Notes: generated from the letters alone by a model not told the origin. Counted from the stretch's first letter, positions 45,046 to 53,591 are shown. The stretch is DNA of 64,000 nt from Paenibacillus sp. W2I17 (GCF_030815985.1 NZ_JAUSXM010000001.1:3224001-3288000), one strand, 5' to 3'. Numbers and translations: made by a program.

Positions 45046-45288
45046 ATGATGGTATCAGAGAAAACGTTGCATGAGGATATTATTGAAAAGGCTTGGACTG
45101 ACGAGCACTTCAGACAACAATTGCACTCCAATCCGAAGCAGGCGCTTCGTGAAGCGTTCGGCATCGTAATTCCGGAGCACATTCAGGTACGTACTGTTGA
45201 GGAGCAGCAGAATGACTATGTTCTTGTCATACCTCCCAACCCTTCCAAAGTAAATTATGATGTGAATTGTGGGCCTTGGAGAAGTTAA
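45046..45288 (+). CDS. NHLP-leader precursor peptide with C-terminal Trp, candidate modified pheromone/RiPP
   Basis: 80 residues from ATG 45046 (AAGGGA nine bases upstream; ATG 45049 or 45028 possible). Residues 1-64 fit the nitrile-hydratase-like leader (NHLP) family: EKAWTDEHFRQQLHSNPKQA, LREAFGIVIPEHIQVRTVEE and VLVIPPNP. The tail after PP (residues 65-80) ends in VNCGPWRS, with Trp78 third from the end, exactly as in ComX, whose tail ends QWGD. Cys75 is the only Cys in the peptide. No cyclodehydratase, lanthionine or radical SAM gene is adjacent. The preceding isoprenoid-synthase-like gene is the likely maturation enzyme. This peptide is not itself shown to be secreted or active. Confidence 0.72.
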   Translation: MMVSEKTLHEDIIEKAWTDEHFRQQLHSNPKQALREAFGIVIPEHIQVRTVEEQQNDYVLVIPPNPSKVNYDVNCGPWRS

Positions 45289-45319
45289 ACCGGGTGAGTT
45301 ATTGGTAATGTAAGAAATC

Positions 45320-45412
45320 AGGGGTAGGAACAAAAAAAGCCGCTGTATCCTTCTGTGAGTTCGTCAATCGACGAACTCGGCAAAAGATACAACCGCTTCT
45401 GTTCCTACCCCT
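45320..45412. repeat. Nested three-tier inverted repeat at the 3' end of the sensor kinase
   Basis: Outer arms 45320-45332 and 45400-45412 (AGGGGTAGGAACA and complement) are perfect; a middle stem pairs about 45339-45349 with 45386-45396; an inner 9-bp stem 45357-45365 with 45370-45378 encloses AATC. The kinase stop codon (45364-45366) is inside the inner stem. On the minus strand the middle stem is followed by seven Ts, so it works as the kinase terminator. Confidence 0.75.
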
Positions 45413-47262
45413 TTGGTGCTTGTAAAGCTGATCTGTCCTTGCATCGCTTCAACAATTCGGAATGTCACCATCATGCCCAGGCCTGTGCCTTTGATTTTAT
45501 TGGAGAAATAAGGCTCGCCCAACCGGGAGAGTGCTTCCTCGTCCATTCCTTCTCCGTTATCCCTGACATGCACCTTAATCATTCCATCCTGCTTGTACGC
45601 CCAGATATCAATCTGACCTTGTCCCTGCAGAGCTTCAATACTGTTCTTGATAATATTGATAAAAGCCTGCTTGAACTTCGAGGAATTGCCTCGAATATAT
45701 AGATCTGGCGGAATGTCGGTGGTGATTTTACCACCTTCCAGATTAGCCATCGGTACAAGAATGCCTTCAATATGATTGAATTCATCCGAGATATTGAGCG
45801 AGATAATATGGTCAAACTCAGGTTTGGCAAAGGTAAGAAAATCCGTTATGATGCCCGAAGCCCGATCAAGTTCTTCCAGTGCAATTCGCACATACCCCTT
45901 ATTTTTGTTGTCTTCCTGTTCCGTCATAAGTTGCAGGAACCCTCTTGTCACCTGAAGTGGATTACGTACTTCATGGGCAACTGAAGCAGCCAGTTCGCTA
46001 ATAATCTCCATCTTTTCGGATCGCTGCAACTCATTGTTGAACAGCTCCAGTTCCTTGGAATACTCTAGAACTTTAGTATGTTTTTCGGCAAAACGACTTC
46101 CGAGAATGGCAATCAACGAGATCACAAATGCAACCATGGACCATTTCCACCATAACAGATGATACGTCCCACTCCGCTGATAATACCACAACAGTTCAGC
46201 CACACTGATCAAAGCAAATGTACCAAATCCCGTTGCAAGCAGCATAGCTTCCCGATTTCGTTGCAGCGCTTTGGCGATGGTACCAACCAACAGGATTGTC
46301 AGCAGAATGACCAACACAATGCCAACCACACGCTGTACGAGTAGATTGTAGAGGATCTCCCATTGCCCACCTGAAGTAACATAGATAAATAGAGAGAACA
46401 CAGCGATAACTGAATATATGAATAGTATTTTTCGCAGTTTGGTGAAGATTCCATGCAGTCCTGGCCCGATAATCTGTTCAAAAAAATAACATAGCGCTGG
46501 CATACCCAGCAGCATCGCCAGATCAAAGACTACGGAATACAGGTCACCATATACCTGATAGAACGTATACAAAAATTGCGAGTACGTGATGATCATCGTG
46601 CCGATGGAACCCATCACGATGCATAGCGAGATCCATAATCCCTTATGGAATTTGCCAAGGAAGAACGTACAACTCAGCATCGTAATCGCTGTGAAAACAA
46701 AGGTCGCGCCCAAAATTACATCAATAAGTCCGTTATGAATATATTTCTCCTGTAACGCGGCATAAGGTCCAACCTGAACAGTACCTTGTATCCCCAGACG
46801 GCCTTTTTCATTTTGCGACCATACATAGAGCGTGTCACCTGAATTTTCGCTGGATAAGGGCAGCAACACAGCATTATTATCATAATTGTAATGATAGTTC
46901 TCGTAGACCTTGCGGTCTTCCAGATAAACAACAATATGATTGCCTTTAATGTTCTCAAATCGAATGGCTGAACTTTCCTCACTCAACTCAGGAATGGTCA
47001 GGCGAGTCCATAAAGAATTCGATCGATCCGTATTGCTATACTCTAACTTATCGCTACCCTGCTTTTCCCATATTTCGTCTGCTCCCTTAACCTCACTGAT
47101 GAATCCTTGATCGTCAACGTTCCCCCATTTTACTTCCCATCCTGTAATGGATACAGGTTGCTGAACCGCTCCTGTAGTTGCAAAGACTATCCCATGTGGC
47201 ATGCCTAGAATAATCAATACACTCATCCATAAGATGACGATAGCTTTGGGCACATTTTTCAT
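45364..47262 (-). CDS. Membrane sensor histidine kinase with 7TM-type sensor
   Basis: 632 residues. N-terminal hydrophobic segment, an extracellular domain (about 30-175), seven membrane helices (about 178-390), a short coiled coil and HisKA with SVAHEVRNPLQ (His430), then HATPase (NSIEAL, DNGEGMD, GTGLGMM). This is a 7TMR-DISM-like plan. It resembles the sporulation-kinase type of HisKA domain rather than the HisKA_3 domain of ComP. It is convergent with the precursor gene (75 bases between ends), a suggestive site for a peptide receptor, but no response regulator is adjacent, so the link is inference only. Confidence 0.85.
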   Translation of the reverse strand: MKNVPKAIVILWMSVLIILGMPHGIVFATTGAVQQPVSITGWEVKWGNVDDQGFISEVKGADEIWEKQGSDKLEYSNTDRSNSLWTRLTIPELSEESSAIRFENIKGNHIVVYLEDRKVYENYHYNYDNNAVLLPLSSENSGDTLYVWSQNEKGRLGIQGTVQVGPYAALQEKYIHNGLIDVILGATFVFTAITMLSCTFFLGKFHKGLWISLCIVMGSIGTMIITYSQFLYTFYQVYGDLYSVVFDLAMLLGMPALCYFFEQIIGPGLHGIFTKLRKILFIYSVIAVFSLFIYVTSGGQWEILYNLLVQRVVGIVLVILLTILLVGTIAKALQRNREAMLLATGFGTFALISVAELLWYYQRSGTYHLLWWKWSMVAFVISLIAILGSRFAEKHTKVLEYSKELELFNNELQRSEKMEIISELAASVAHEVRNPLQVTRGFLQLMTEQEDNKNKGYVRIALEELDRASGIITDFLTFAKPEFDHIISLNISDEFNHIEGILVPMANLEGGKITTDIPPDLYIRGNSSKFKQAFINIIKNSIEALQGQGQIDIWAYKQDGMIKVHVRDNGEGMDEEALSRLGEPYFSNKIKGTGLGMMVTFRIVEAMQGQISFTSTKGVGTEAVVSFAEFVD

Positions 47263-47415
47263 TCACAGCACCTCAAAGTTCTAATTTTCCCTATCTTAGA
47301 TTCTCTCATTTATCATTCGCCACCGTTTGTCACGTCACCTTCTTGAGATAAAATGAAATTTCACATTTAAGTCGATTTATAGTCTTATTTCCATTTTATT
47401 GTTAAAGTTATCCGA

Positions 47416-47697
47416 TTAATCACGCAGGTCTTCGAACTGGTTCACTATCATTTCCCGTTCTTTCTGTTCAACTTGACTGCGAAATTCAAGCCACTGCTCT
47501 GTCTCCTCATCATCATAGATGGTCCATATGTCGGAAAAAAGGAAATCCCGTAACTGTACAACTTGCCCGGACCATATACCGCCTACCCAAAACAAACCAT
47601 CCGGACGACGGATGACGGTACGGGAGAACCCGGGTGTGGACGCCTTTTGCCCGATACGGATGCGTGTGATCATATTGCCCAGTGTGAACCAGTCCAC
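47416..47697 (-). CDS. Conserved small protein of unknown function
   Basis: 93 residues from GTG 47697, which has AGGGAGG eight bases upstream; the frame is open further upstream but without a good RBS. Sequence starts MDWFTLGNMITRIRIGQKAS, contains FWVGGIWSGQVVQLRDFLF and ends in a charged helix (EQWLEFRSQVEQKEREMIVN). It looks like a soluble alpha/beta protein; no family recognised. Confidence 0.6.
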   Translation of the reverse strand: MDWFTLGNMITRIRIGQKASTPGFSRTVIRRPDGLFWVGGIWSGQVVQLRDFLFSDIWTIYDDEETEQWLEFRSQVEQKEREMIVNQFEDLRD

Positions 47698-47842
47698 ATG
47701 AAATTCCTCCCTTACATATTCAAGCTTCATCATAACATAGGCAAAACAGGAAAAGCTGTAAAAACGGTTGCTGCGATTCAATCCTTTGCTCCGGGTGTAA
47801 TGGTTTCTCAAAGCAAACAAACACGCTAAGGAGATGATTACA

Positions 47843-48004
47843 ATGAATGAGCCACATCGTACGGTTGAGGTGGAACATAAGGATGTTCAGCATAAATCGG
47901 ATTCAAGTATGGTCGCTTCCACATTTATTAAATATGCCGCATATATCATTATCTTTTTCGGATTCTTATACTTCTTGGTTAAATATGTATTCCCCAAATT
48001 CTAA
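47843..48004 (+). CDS. 53-residue single-pass membrane protein, unknown
   Basis: ATG 47843 follows AAGGAGATGATTACA. The peptide starts MNEPHRTVEVEHKDVQHKSD, then one C-terminal membrane helix (about 28-48, YAAYIIIFFGFLYFLVKY) and ends VFPKF. Strong RBS, good codon use, and a charged-then-hydrophobic layout support a real small protein like YqzM-type peptides. No known partner. Confidence 0.65.
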   Translation: MNEPHRTVEVEHKDVQHKSDSSMVASTFIKYAAYIIIFFGFLYFLVKYVFPKF

Positions 48005-48124
48005 GGCATTCATATCGTAGTGAACACCCGGAGATAATAACCTGTGCAAGATTACAACACTAGCGCTTTGGGTAACTACGGGTAAGAAGTTTTGGACAAC
48101 CGACAATGAAAGGAAGTGTTACTC

Positions 48125-48496
48125 ATGTCTGACAAACCAATTAGTAACGAAGAGAGCGACCGCTATTATGACCGTTATCAGAGGTCCCGCGATATTCCCC
48201 CAGAGACGGAAGTCCCGGAAGGCGATATGGATACCTTTGATGAAGTTTCCGGCAGACGGATTGTAACGGAAGATTCGGATCTGGCACCCGTAGCCGCAAC
48301 CGCTGTGGACGAGCCGGAATTGGATTCACGTTTGGCTGAGACACCGCTGGAATCTGTACCGGATGCAGATCTTCTGCAACCGAACAGTCCGGTTGATCCT
48401 GCTGCACCCGATCCAGATGCGCTGCATGGTACCGATCTGCTTAATGGCGCTGGTGCGGATGCCAAACCGGAGAACGACATTCCACCACGCCATTAA
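48125..48496 (+). CDS. Acidic, probably disordered 123-residue protein
   Basis: ATG 48125 after AAAGGAAG. Residues 1-40 are charged (SNEESDRYYDRYQRSRDIPP), and the rest is rich in Asp, Glu, Pro and Ala with no predicted fold. No family recognised. It is followed 39 bases downstream by the next small acidic protein, suggesting an operon. Confidence 0.6.
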   Translation: MSDKPISNEESDRYYDRYQRSRDIPPETEVPEGDMDTFDEVSGRRIVTEDSDLAPVAATAVDEPELDSRLAETPLESVPDADLLQPNSPVDPAAPDPDALHGTDLLNGAGADAKPENDIPPRH

Positions 48497-48535
48497 CGGC
48501 TGTTATGACATCCTGAATGAGGAGGTGCATACACG

Positions 48536-48727
48536 ATGAAGGAAGATCGCCAAAAGCAGGTGCATGAACCGGATAATCTCGTGACCGAACGGGATATTGA
48601 CCCGGACTTCGGATTGTTCACTGAGGACTCCTTCCCCGAAGCACTTGAGGATGAGGACCAACGTGATGCGGTCGAGCATGCCATTCCCAAAGAGAAGGCT
48701 TCTCGTAAGCCCTCTTCGGATGACTAA
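48536..48727 (+). CDS. Acidic 63-residue protein, unknown
   Basis: ATG 48536 after GAGGAGG. Composition is acidic (TERDIDPDFGLFTEDSFPEA, EDEDQRDAVEHAI) with a Lys-rich end. Likely co-transcribed with the preceding acidic protein. Function unknown. Confidence 0.6.
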   Translation: MKEDRQKQVHEPDNLVTERDIDPDFGLFTEDSFPEALEDEDQRDAVEHAIPKEKASRKPSSDD

Positions 48728-48751
48728 CTTATATAGATCCGTAGTAGACTT

Positions 48752-48792
48752 AAAAAAGATGACGTCTGTAATTTCACAGCGTCATCTTTTTT
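48752..48792. terminator. Bidirectional terminator before the MFS gene
   Basis: AAAAAAGATGACG against CGTCATCTTTTTT with an inner CTGT/ACAG pairing. Confidence 0.8.
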
Positions 48793-48829
48793 GTTACCTG
48801 TAAGTTCACGTACTCTTAGGGATTCAGCA

Positions 48830-50044
48830 TCATCGTTTAGCGGAAACCTTACTTGCCACGGGCAGTTTGTGATCCAATCCTGACCACTTCGCTACAATCG
48901 CAGTGATGATCAATGCCACTCCATTAATAATAAATATCCAGCGTATCGGCAGCCAGCCTCCAAGTACACCACCAATAATCGGTCCCGCCATCGTCCCGAT
49001 CTGGGCGGCGGATTGATTCAGACTAAAGGCCCTGCCCCGGAAACTCGATGCGGTAGCCTGCACAATCATGGCGTTAATTGCCGGAAATACAGCCGCAAAG
49101 AATAAACCGTACACAAATCGTAAAATGCCGAATGCTATATAACCTGTTGTAAAGAACTGCAGAAGATTCCCTACAGCCCCACCAACCAGTCCGATGATCA
49201 ACACTTTACCGTATCCAATCCTTGAACCAATCTTGCCCCAACGCGGCGCCATAATAACTGTTGCTACCCCCACCGCTGAGAAAATAATACCCGAGCTGAG
49301 TGAGGCACGATCCGGCTGAACGCCCATCTCCATCACATAGACCGTCAATAGTGGCTCCAGAATCATGACGGAGAATGTACATATGCCCATCATGCCAAGC
49401 ACCGTCATAAACAAACGATTCGCTCTCGCTTCACGAATGTCATCCATGACGTGAGAACGCGCTTTGTTCCGGTTGAAGTTCTCTTCTTTTACCCAGAAGG
49501 TTGCGATGATTGCTGAGACTAACACAACAATAGCCGAAAACAAAAATGCATTCCGGTTCCCATAATAATGACTCACCACGCCACCAATTAATGGTCCGAT
49601 AATACCACCAGTGGCTCCTGCAGTGGACATAATACCAAGTGCATAACCCGTCTTCTCTTCAGGTGTATTCGTGCCTACCAAGGCAATCGCTGCTGGAACA
49701 AACCCTGCAAGCAGACCCTGAAACAATCGAACAACAATCAGCGAATACGGGTCCTGCACGAAATAATTGATTAAATACAAGACGGCAAGGCTGTATCCCG
49801 ACCGGATCAGCATGGGCTTGCGTCCGTATTTATCAGCCAGTGATCCCCAGAACGGAGACACGAGTGCACTCGCGAGAAACGTAATGCCAAATGCCAGTCC
49901 TGACCATAACTCCAGGTGATCACGAACCCCCAAGTCAGCACTTAGAAACAGGGGCAGAAATGGAATCGAGATCGAATACGCGGTGCTACAAAAAAATACA
50001 CCAATCCACAATATGACCAGATTGCGCTTCCACGAGAAGTTCAT
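48830..50044 (-). CDS. MFS multidrug-type efflux transporter
   Basis: 404 residues, twelve membrane helices. The loop 2-3 motif reads GSLADKYGRKP, the MFS motif A; motif C for antiporters appears near GATGGIIGPLIGG. Typical of DHA1 drug:H+ antiporters. Substrate unknown. Its start is preceded by GAAAGGGCG. Confidence 0.85.
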   Translation of the reverse strand: MNFSWKRNLVILWIGVFFCSTAYSISIPFLPLFLSADLGVRDHLELWSGLAFGITFLASALVSPFWGSLADKYGRKPMLIRSGYSLAVLYLINYFVQDPYSLIVVRLFQGLLAGFVPAAIALVGTNTPEEKTGYALGIMSTAGATGGIIGPLIGGVVSHYYGNRNAFLFSAIVVLVSAIIATFWVKEENFNRNKARSHVMDDIREARANRLFMTVLGMMGICTFSVMILEPLLTVYVMEMGVQPDRASLSSGIIFSAVGVATVIMAPRWGKIGSRIGYGKVLIIGLVGGAVGNLLQFFTTGYIAFGILRFVYGLFFAAVFPAINAMIVQATASSFRGRAFSLNQSAAQIGTMAGPIIGGVLGGWLPIRWIFIINGVALIITAIVAKWSGLDHKLPVASKVSAKR

Positions 50045-50299
50045 ATATCCGCACGCCCTTTCCGTTACTGACGCCGGGACTGCCGTGTATTGGAGCGGAC
50101 GGAACAGACCCGTACGTCCCGATGCGGAAGCATTTTCCTTATTTTACACCCATCATTCCATGAAGGCCATCCCTTGTTCACCACAAACACATGTATTACA
50201 TTGCCATCCTGTCCACAAAAACGGTATGATAGTTGGGTAAATATCCAAATATGATTTGGAGAAAATATATAATGCAGAGATGCAAGGAGGAACGTTTTC

Positions 50300-50951
50300 A
50301 TGTCTTTACGGTGGAAAAAAACAACCGCAGTATCGCTCGTTCTTGCGATGCTGCTTATCGTCATTAGTGGTTGCGGACGCCCTGCGACCAGTGCCGAGAA
50401 AGCGCCGGTCCCGGCCGCACCTGAAGGTCCAAACCCAGTGGCTACCATTGAGATGCAGGATGGTCAAAAGGATCGTTATTGAGCTCTATCCCGAGATTGC
50501 ACCCAACACGGTGTATAATTTCATCTCCCTTGCGAATAAAGGGTTCTATGACGGCCTGGTCTTTCACCGGGTCATTCCGGGCTTCATGATTCAGGGTGGT
50601 GATCCCAATGGCAACGGTTCAGGCGGCCCAGGTTATACGATTAAAGGGGAATTTACATCCAACGGCCACAAGAATCACCTAAATCATACTCGGGGAATCA
50701 TTTCGATGGCACGTAAATCGGATAATCTTGATTCAGCTGGTTCCCAATTTTTCATCATGTTAGCTGACGCGGATTACCTGGATAACGCATACGCTACCTT
50801 CGGTAAGGTAACAGAAGGTATGGAAGTTGTTGATGGTATTGCTGCTCAGGAAATAGGTGAAGGTGACAAACCCGTTAAGGATCAAGTTATGAAAAAGGTT
50901 ATGGTAGATACCCACGGTCTGGAATATCCAGAACCGGTAAAAATGCCTTAA
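50300..50951 (+). pseudogene. Lipoprotein cyclophilin (peptidyl-prolyl isomerase) with an apparent +1 frameshift
   Basis: The first 60 codons (ATG 50300, AGGAGG upstream) encode a lipoprotein signal (MLLIVISGCG) and linker ending ATIEMQDGQ, but run to a stop at 50480-50482. The cyclophilin domain continues in another frame as RIVIELYPEIAPNTVYNF, with FHRVIPGFMIQGGDPNG, TRGIISMAR, QFFI and YATFGKV intact. Removing one G of the GG pair at 50470-50471 joins them as GQKIVIELYP, giving about 216 residues. Either a real inactivating mutation or a sequencing error. Intact, it would be a surface-anchored folding catalyst. Confidence 0.8.
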
Positions 50952-51014
50952 TTAACATCCTTGCCAAACGGATGATAATCCATGGTTATGATTCGTAATG
51001 AACTCTAAACAAAC

Positions 51015-51055
51015 AAAAGCTCTGTCCTATGCGAATGTCGCAAGGCAGAGCTTTA
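51015..51055 (+). terminator. Terminator after the cyclophilin gene
   Basis: AAAGCTCTG and CAGAGCTTT arms followed by ATTT; symmetric enough to serve the minus strand too. Confidence 0.6.
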
Positions 51056-51114
51056 TTTAATGATAGCGGTTACATATATGACTTTATAAAAAATGACCTC
51101 TTCCGGCATCATCC

Positions 51115-51225
51115 TCAATACATCCATCCCATCAAACGTAACCAGCCGATAATCGCAATCCATAACGGGCAGCTGAAGGCAACGCCCCATGCAAGCCCTT
51201 TCAGTAAACCACGGTTTACTTCCAC
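51115..51225 (-). CDS. Possible 36-residue membrane microprotein
   Basis: GTG 51225 has AAAGGAG nine bases upstream. The peptide starts MEVNRGLLKGLAWGV and continues into a helix rich in Leu, Ile and Trp (SCPLWIAIIGWLRLMGWMY). A longer in-frame ORF from ATG 51297 has no good RBS. Single-pass membrane peptide; function unknown. Support is the RBS and composition only. Confidence 0.4.
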   Translation of the reverse strand: MEVNRGLLKGLAWGVAFSCPLWIAIIGWLRLMGWMY

Positions 51226-51425
51226 GAACAACGACTCCTTTCTCCAGGGAATAGTCGCAGTATCGGTAATAGTATATGATTTTATACCCGTTTTCATTCG
51301 TCACGCAACCCTCGTTTTCCTGCTTTTGTTCCGCAGACTCATGGAATGCTTTACGGGAACCTGATATACTATGACTACTGTACGATAAATGGAACCTGAT
51401 TCATGTTTGGAAAGGAGATTTTCCT

Positions 51426-51689
51426 ATGGCAAAATCCAAAAAACGCACTCCTGCTCCCAAAACAGCAGTAGCACAGGATAAACCCACAACACTGAAGGAT
51501 CTGCTTAGCAGTGATGTGCTGGAGAAGCTGAAAGCTCAGGCGGATGAAGCCAAGGCTGCCGAAGCGGCTCTTAAAGAGCAGGAACGTCAGCAGGCAGAAG
51601 AAGCTCGCCAAGCGGAGCAGAAGCGCCGGGATAACGATTTCGAATATTTGCTCAATAACAGTGCAATGGACTGGAAGAAACATAAGTAA
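51426..51689 (+). CDS. YqkE-like (DUF3886) small protein
   Basis: 87 residues, ATG 51426 after GGAAAGGAG. Layout: basic N-terminus, LKDLLSSDVLEKLKAQADE, a long Ala/Glu/Gln-rich coiled coil, then the family end DNDFEYLLNNSAMDWKKHK. Cytoplasmic. Function unknown. Confidence 0.8.
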   Translation: MAKSKKRTPAPKTAVAQDKPTTLKDLLSSDVLEKLKAQADEAKAAEAALKEQERQQAEEARQAEQKRRDNDFEYLLNNSAMDWKKHK

Positions 51690-51772
51690 GCTAGGGCATG
51701 ACCTAGGGGTGTCTCCTATCACACATGCCAAAATAATATTACAGCAGACAGATCATGAAGATGATCTGCTCA

Positions 51773-51807
51773 CAGAACAGGGCCGCATTGCGGTCCTGTT
51801 CTTTTTG
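51773..51807 (+). terminator. Terminator after the YqkE-like gene
   Basis: AGAACAGG and CCTGTTCT arms with an inner CCGCA/TGCGG stem, followed by Ts. Confidence 0.8.
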
Positions 51808-51895
51808 ATATATACACATATGATTCACGCGTCTTGAGCCGGGTATGTTAGAAGTAGAACGTACAACGATAATCTAACTCATGGAGGGATCAGAT

Positions 51896-52690
51896 ATGAC
51901 AGAACAACGTTTGGAAGGCAAAGTCGCGATTGTAACCGGAGGTGGATCGGGTATTGGCCAGGCTACCGCTATTCGTTTCGCCGAGCATGGAGCCAAAGTG
52001 TACATGCTGGATCGCACACCCGAAAATGCGGAGGAAACAAAACAGACGATTGAAAAGGCTGGCGGAGAAGCGTATGTGATCGAATGTGATATCTCCAAAC
52101 CGGATAATGTGCAGAAGGCAATCAATCAGGCTGCGGCTGAAGCGGGTAAACTGGATATCATATTTGCGAATGCTGGCATCAACGGAACGATGGCCCCGAT
52201 CGAAACGATGGAAATTGAGGACTGGGACCAGACGATGGAGATCAATATGCGCGGAACCTTCGCAACCGTCAAATATGCTATTCCTCATCTGAAAGAACAT
52301 GGCGGCAGCATCATTATTACCAGTTCCATCAACGGTAACCGGGTCTTCTCAGGGATTGGATTCTCTGCATACGCTTCCAGCAAAGCGGGACAAACTGCGT
52401 TTACGAAGATGGCTGCCCTGGAACTGGCTCGTTATAAGATCCGTGTAAATGCCGTCTGCCCAGGTGCCATCGATACCAACATTGATGATAACACCTACCC
52501 GTCGGATGATCTGAAAGAAGTACAGATTCCTGTTGAATTCCCTGAGGGTCATGAACATCCGCTCAAGGGCGAACCTGGAACGTCGAAGCAAGTGGCGAAC
52601 CTCGTTCTGTTCCTCGCTTCCGATGAAGCCTCTCATGTTACAGGTACACGAATCTATGTGGATGGTGCGGAATCTCTGCTCCGTGGATAA
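51896..52690 (+). CDS. Short-chain dehydrogenase/reductase (SDR)
   Basis: 264 residues from ATG 51896 (GGAGGGATCAG upstream). Rossmann motif TGGGSGIG, NAG motif ANAGING, catalytic Ser in TSSINGN and YASSKAG (Tyr, Lys). Classical NAD(P)-dependent SDR. The substrate cannot be told. Confidence 0.88.
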   Translation: MTEQRLEGKVAIVTGGGSGIGQATAIRFAEHGAKVYMLDRTPENAEETKQTIEKAGGEAYVIECDISKPDNVQKAINQAAAEAGKLDIIFANAGINGTMAPIETMEIEDWDQTMEINMRGTFATVKYAIPHLKEHGGSIIITSSINGNRVFSGIGFSAYASSKAGQTAFTKMAALELARYKIRVNAVCPGAIDTNIDDNTYPSDDLKEVQIPVEFPEGHEHPLKGEPGTSKQVANLVLFLASDEASHVTGTRIYVDGAESLLRG

Positions 52691-52730
52691 AAATATAAAG
52701 ATAAGTTGGCCCCATTCAGGGACAACGCCC

Positions 52731-52778
52731 AAACATCCCGCAAGCGATCTGATCCGGTCAGATTACTGCGGGATGTTT
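52731..52778. terminator. Terminator between SDR and YwaF-like genes
   Basis: AAACATCCCGCA and TGCGGGATGTTT arms with an inner ATCTGA/TCAGAT stem; works on both strands. Confidence 0.8.
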
Positions 52779-52829
52779 TATATATAAAGAGTTTATAGTA
52801 CGGCGCAGGCACAACTACAAGGATTATCA

Positions 52830-53591
52830 CTATACCGCGGAGCTTTTACCTTTTTTCACACGATGCTTCAACCGGTCTGGAATGGCAAAGAGCAAAATGT
52901 ACATCAGCGAAAACAAGACTAACGCAAGTATCTCTTCCCCAAGAATGTACAAGGGATACGGACCTAGCATATCCAGCACCGAGGGTGTACTCGGTTTGTG
53001 TCTCAAAAACATATAATTCGCGTCAAGCATGACATCTACAACGTATACGATTAATGCTGCCACATTCACAAATATCATCGAACCTGCTACAGATCTCCAG
53101 CTAGGTCGCAACTGTTCCACCCAGGTCATGTAGAGTAAAGCCAGAATGATACAGGCATGAGCAACGAAAAATTGAATGAATCGAAAATGTGCATAACCAT
53201 AACCCAAATTAGGAGTCAGGATCGCCATAAGGGCTCCAGCAATGCCTGCAAACAGCAGTGCAGAATGTAACAGTCGACTGCGTGTCAGTAGTAACAACGC
53301 CGATAATAGCAGAGACAGACTGCATAGTTCGAGTGGCAGTGACGTCTTCAGGCTCCATATCCCTCCATACACATACCAGAGTTGCAGCACGATTTCGCAG
53401 GCAAACATGATGCAGGCCAGAACAATCCGCAGTATGCGGCGTACCCTCTCTGACCATGATCGAAAATGGTGTCGAAGCAAAAACATCAGTACAATCAATG
53501 CTGTAATTACGCTAATTGAAACGATATGTGAACGGGAGAACAGGATAAACGGCTCTGCATCATAAGGGTCCAGCCATGGTGGATACGCCAC
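52830..53591 (-). CDS. TIGR02206-type (YwaF-like) integral membrane protein
   Basis: 253 residues from GTG 53591, preceded by GGAGAG. Six or seven membrane helices, FSRSHIVSISVITALIVLMF near the start, WYVYGGIW and MLGPYPLYILGEEILALVLF near the end are family features. Function unknown. Confidence 0.75.
   Translation of the reverse strand: MAYPPWLDPYDAEPFILFSRSHIVSISVITALIVLMFLLRHHFRSWSERVRRILRIVLACIMFACEIVLQLWYVYGGIWSLKTSLPLELCSLSLLLSALLLLTRSRLLHSALLFAGIAGALMAILTPNLGYGYAHFRFIQFFVAHACIILALLYMTWVEQLRPSWRSVAGSMIFVNVAALIVYVVDVMLDANYMFLRHKPSTPSVLDMLGPYPLYILGEEILALVLFSLMYILLFAIPDRLKHRVKKGKSSAV

Larger units (their letters stand above)
50952..51425. other. Gap with one terminator and a possible microprotein
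   Basis: Holds the terminator at 51015-51055 and the candidate 36-residue membrane microprotein at 51115-51225. A cre-like string at 51061-51074 (13 of 14 matches) lies downstream of any gene and is probably chance. The rest is unassigned. Confidence 0.45.

Noticed and set aside
45028..45288. Calling the 80-residue peptide a TOMM or lanthipeptide precursor
   Set aside because: The leader fits, but no cyclodehydratase, dehydrogenase, lanthionine synthetase or radical SAM gene is in the neighbourhood.
45364..47262. Naming the kinase ComP
   Set aside because: ComP-type kinases use a different HisKA subgroup; this one has SVAHEVRNPLQ and a DISM-like sensor. Only position links it to the peptide gene.
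51061..51074. TGATAGCGGTTACA as a cre site
   Set aside because: It lies after the terminator of one gene and at the 3' side of a doubtful microprotein, so no promoter is nearby; chance match is likely.
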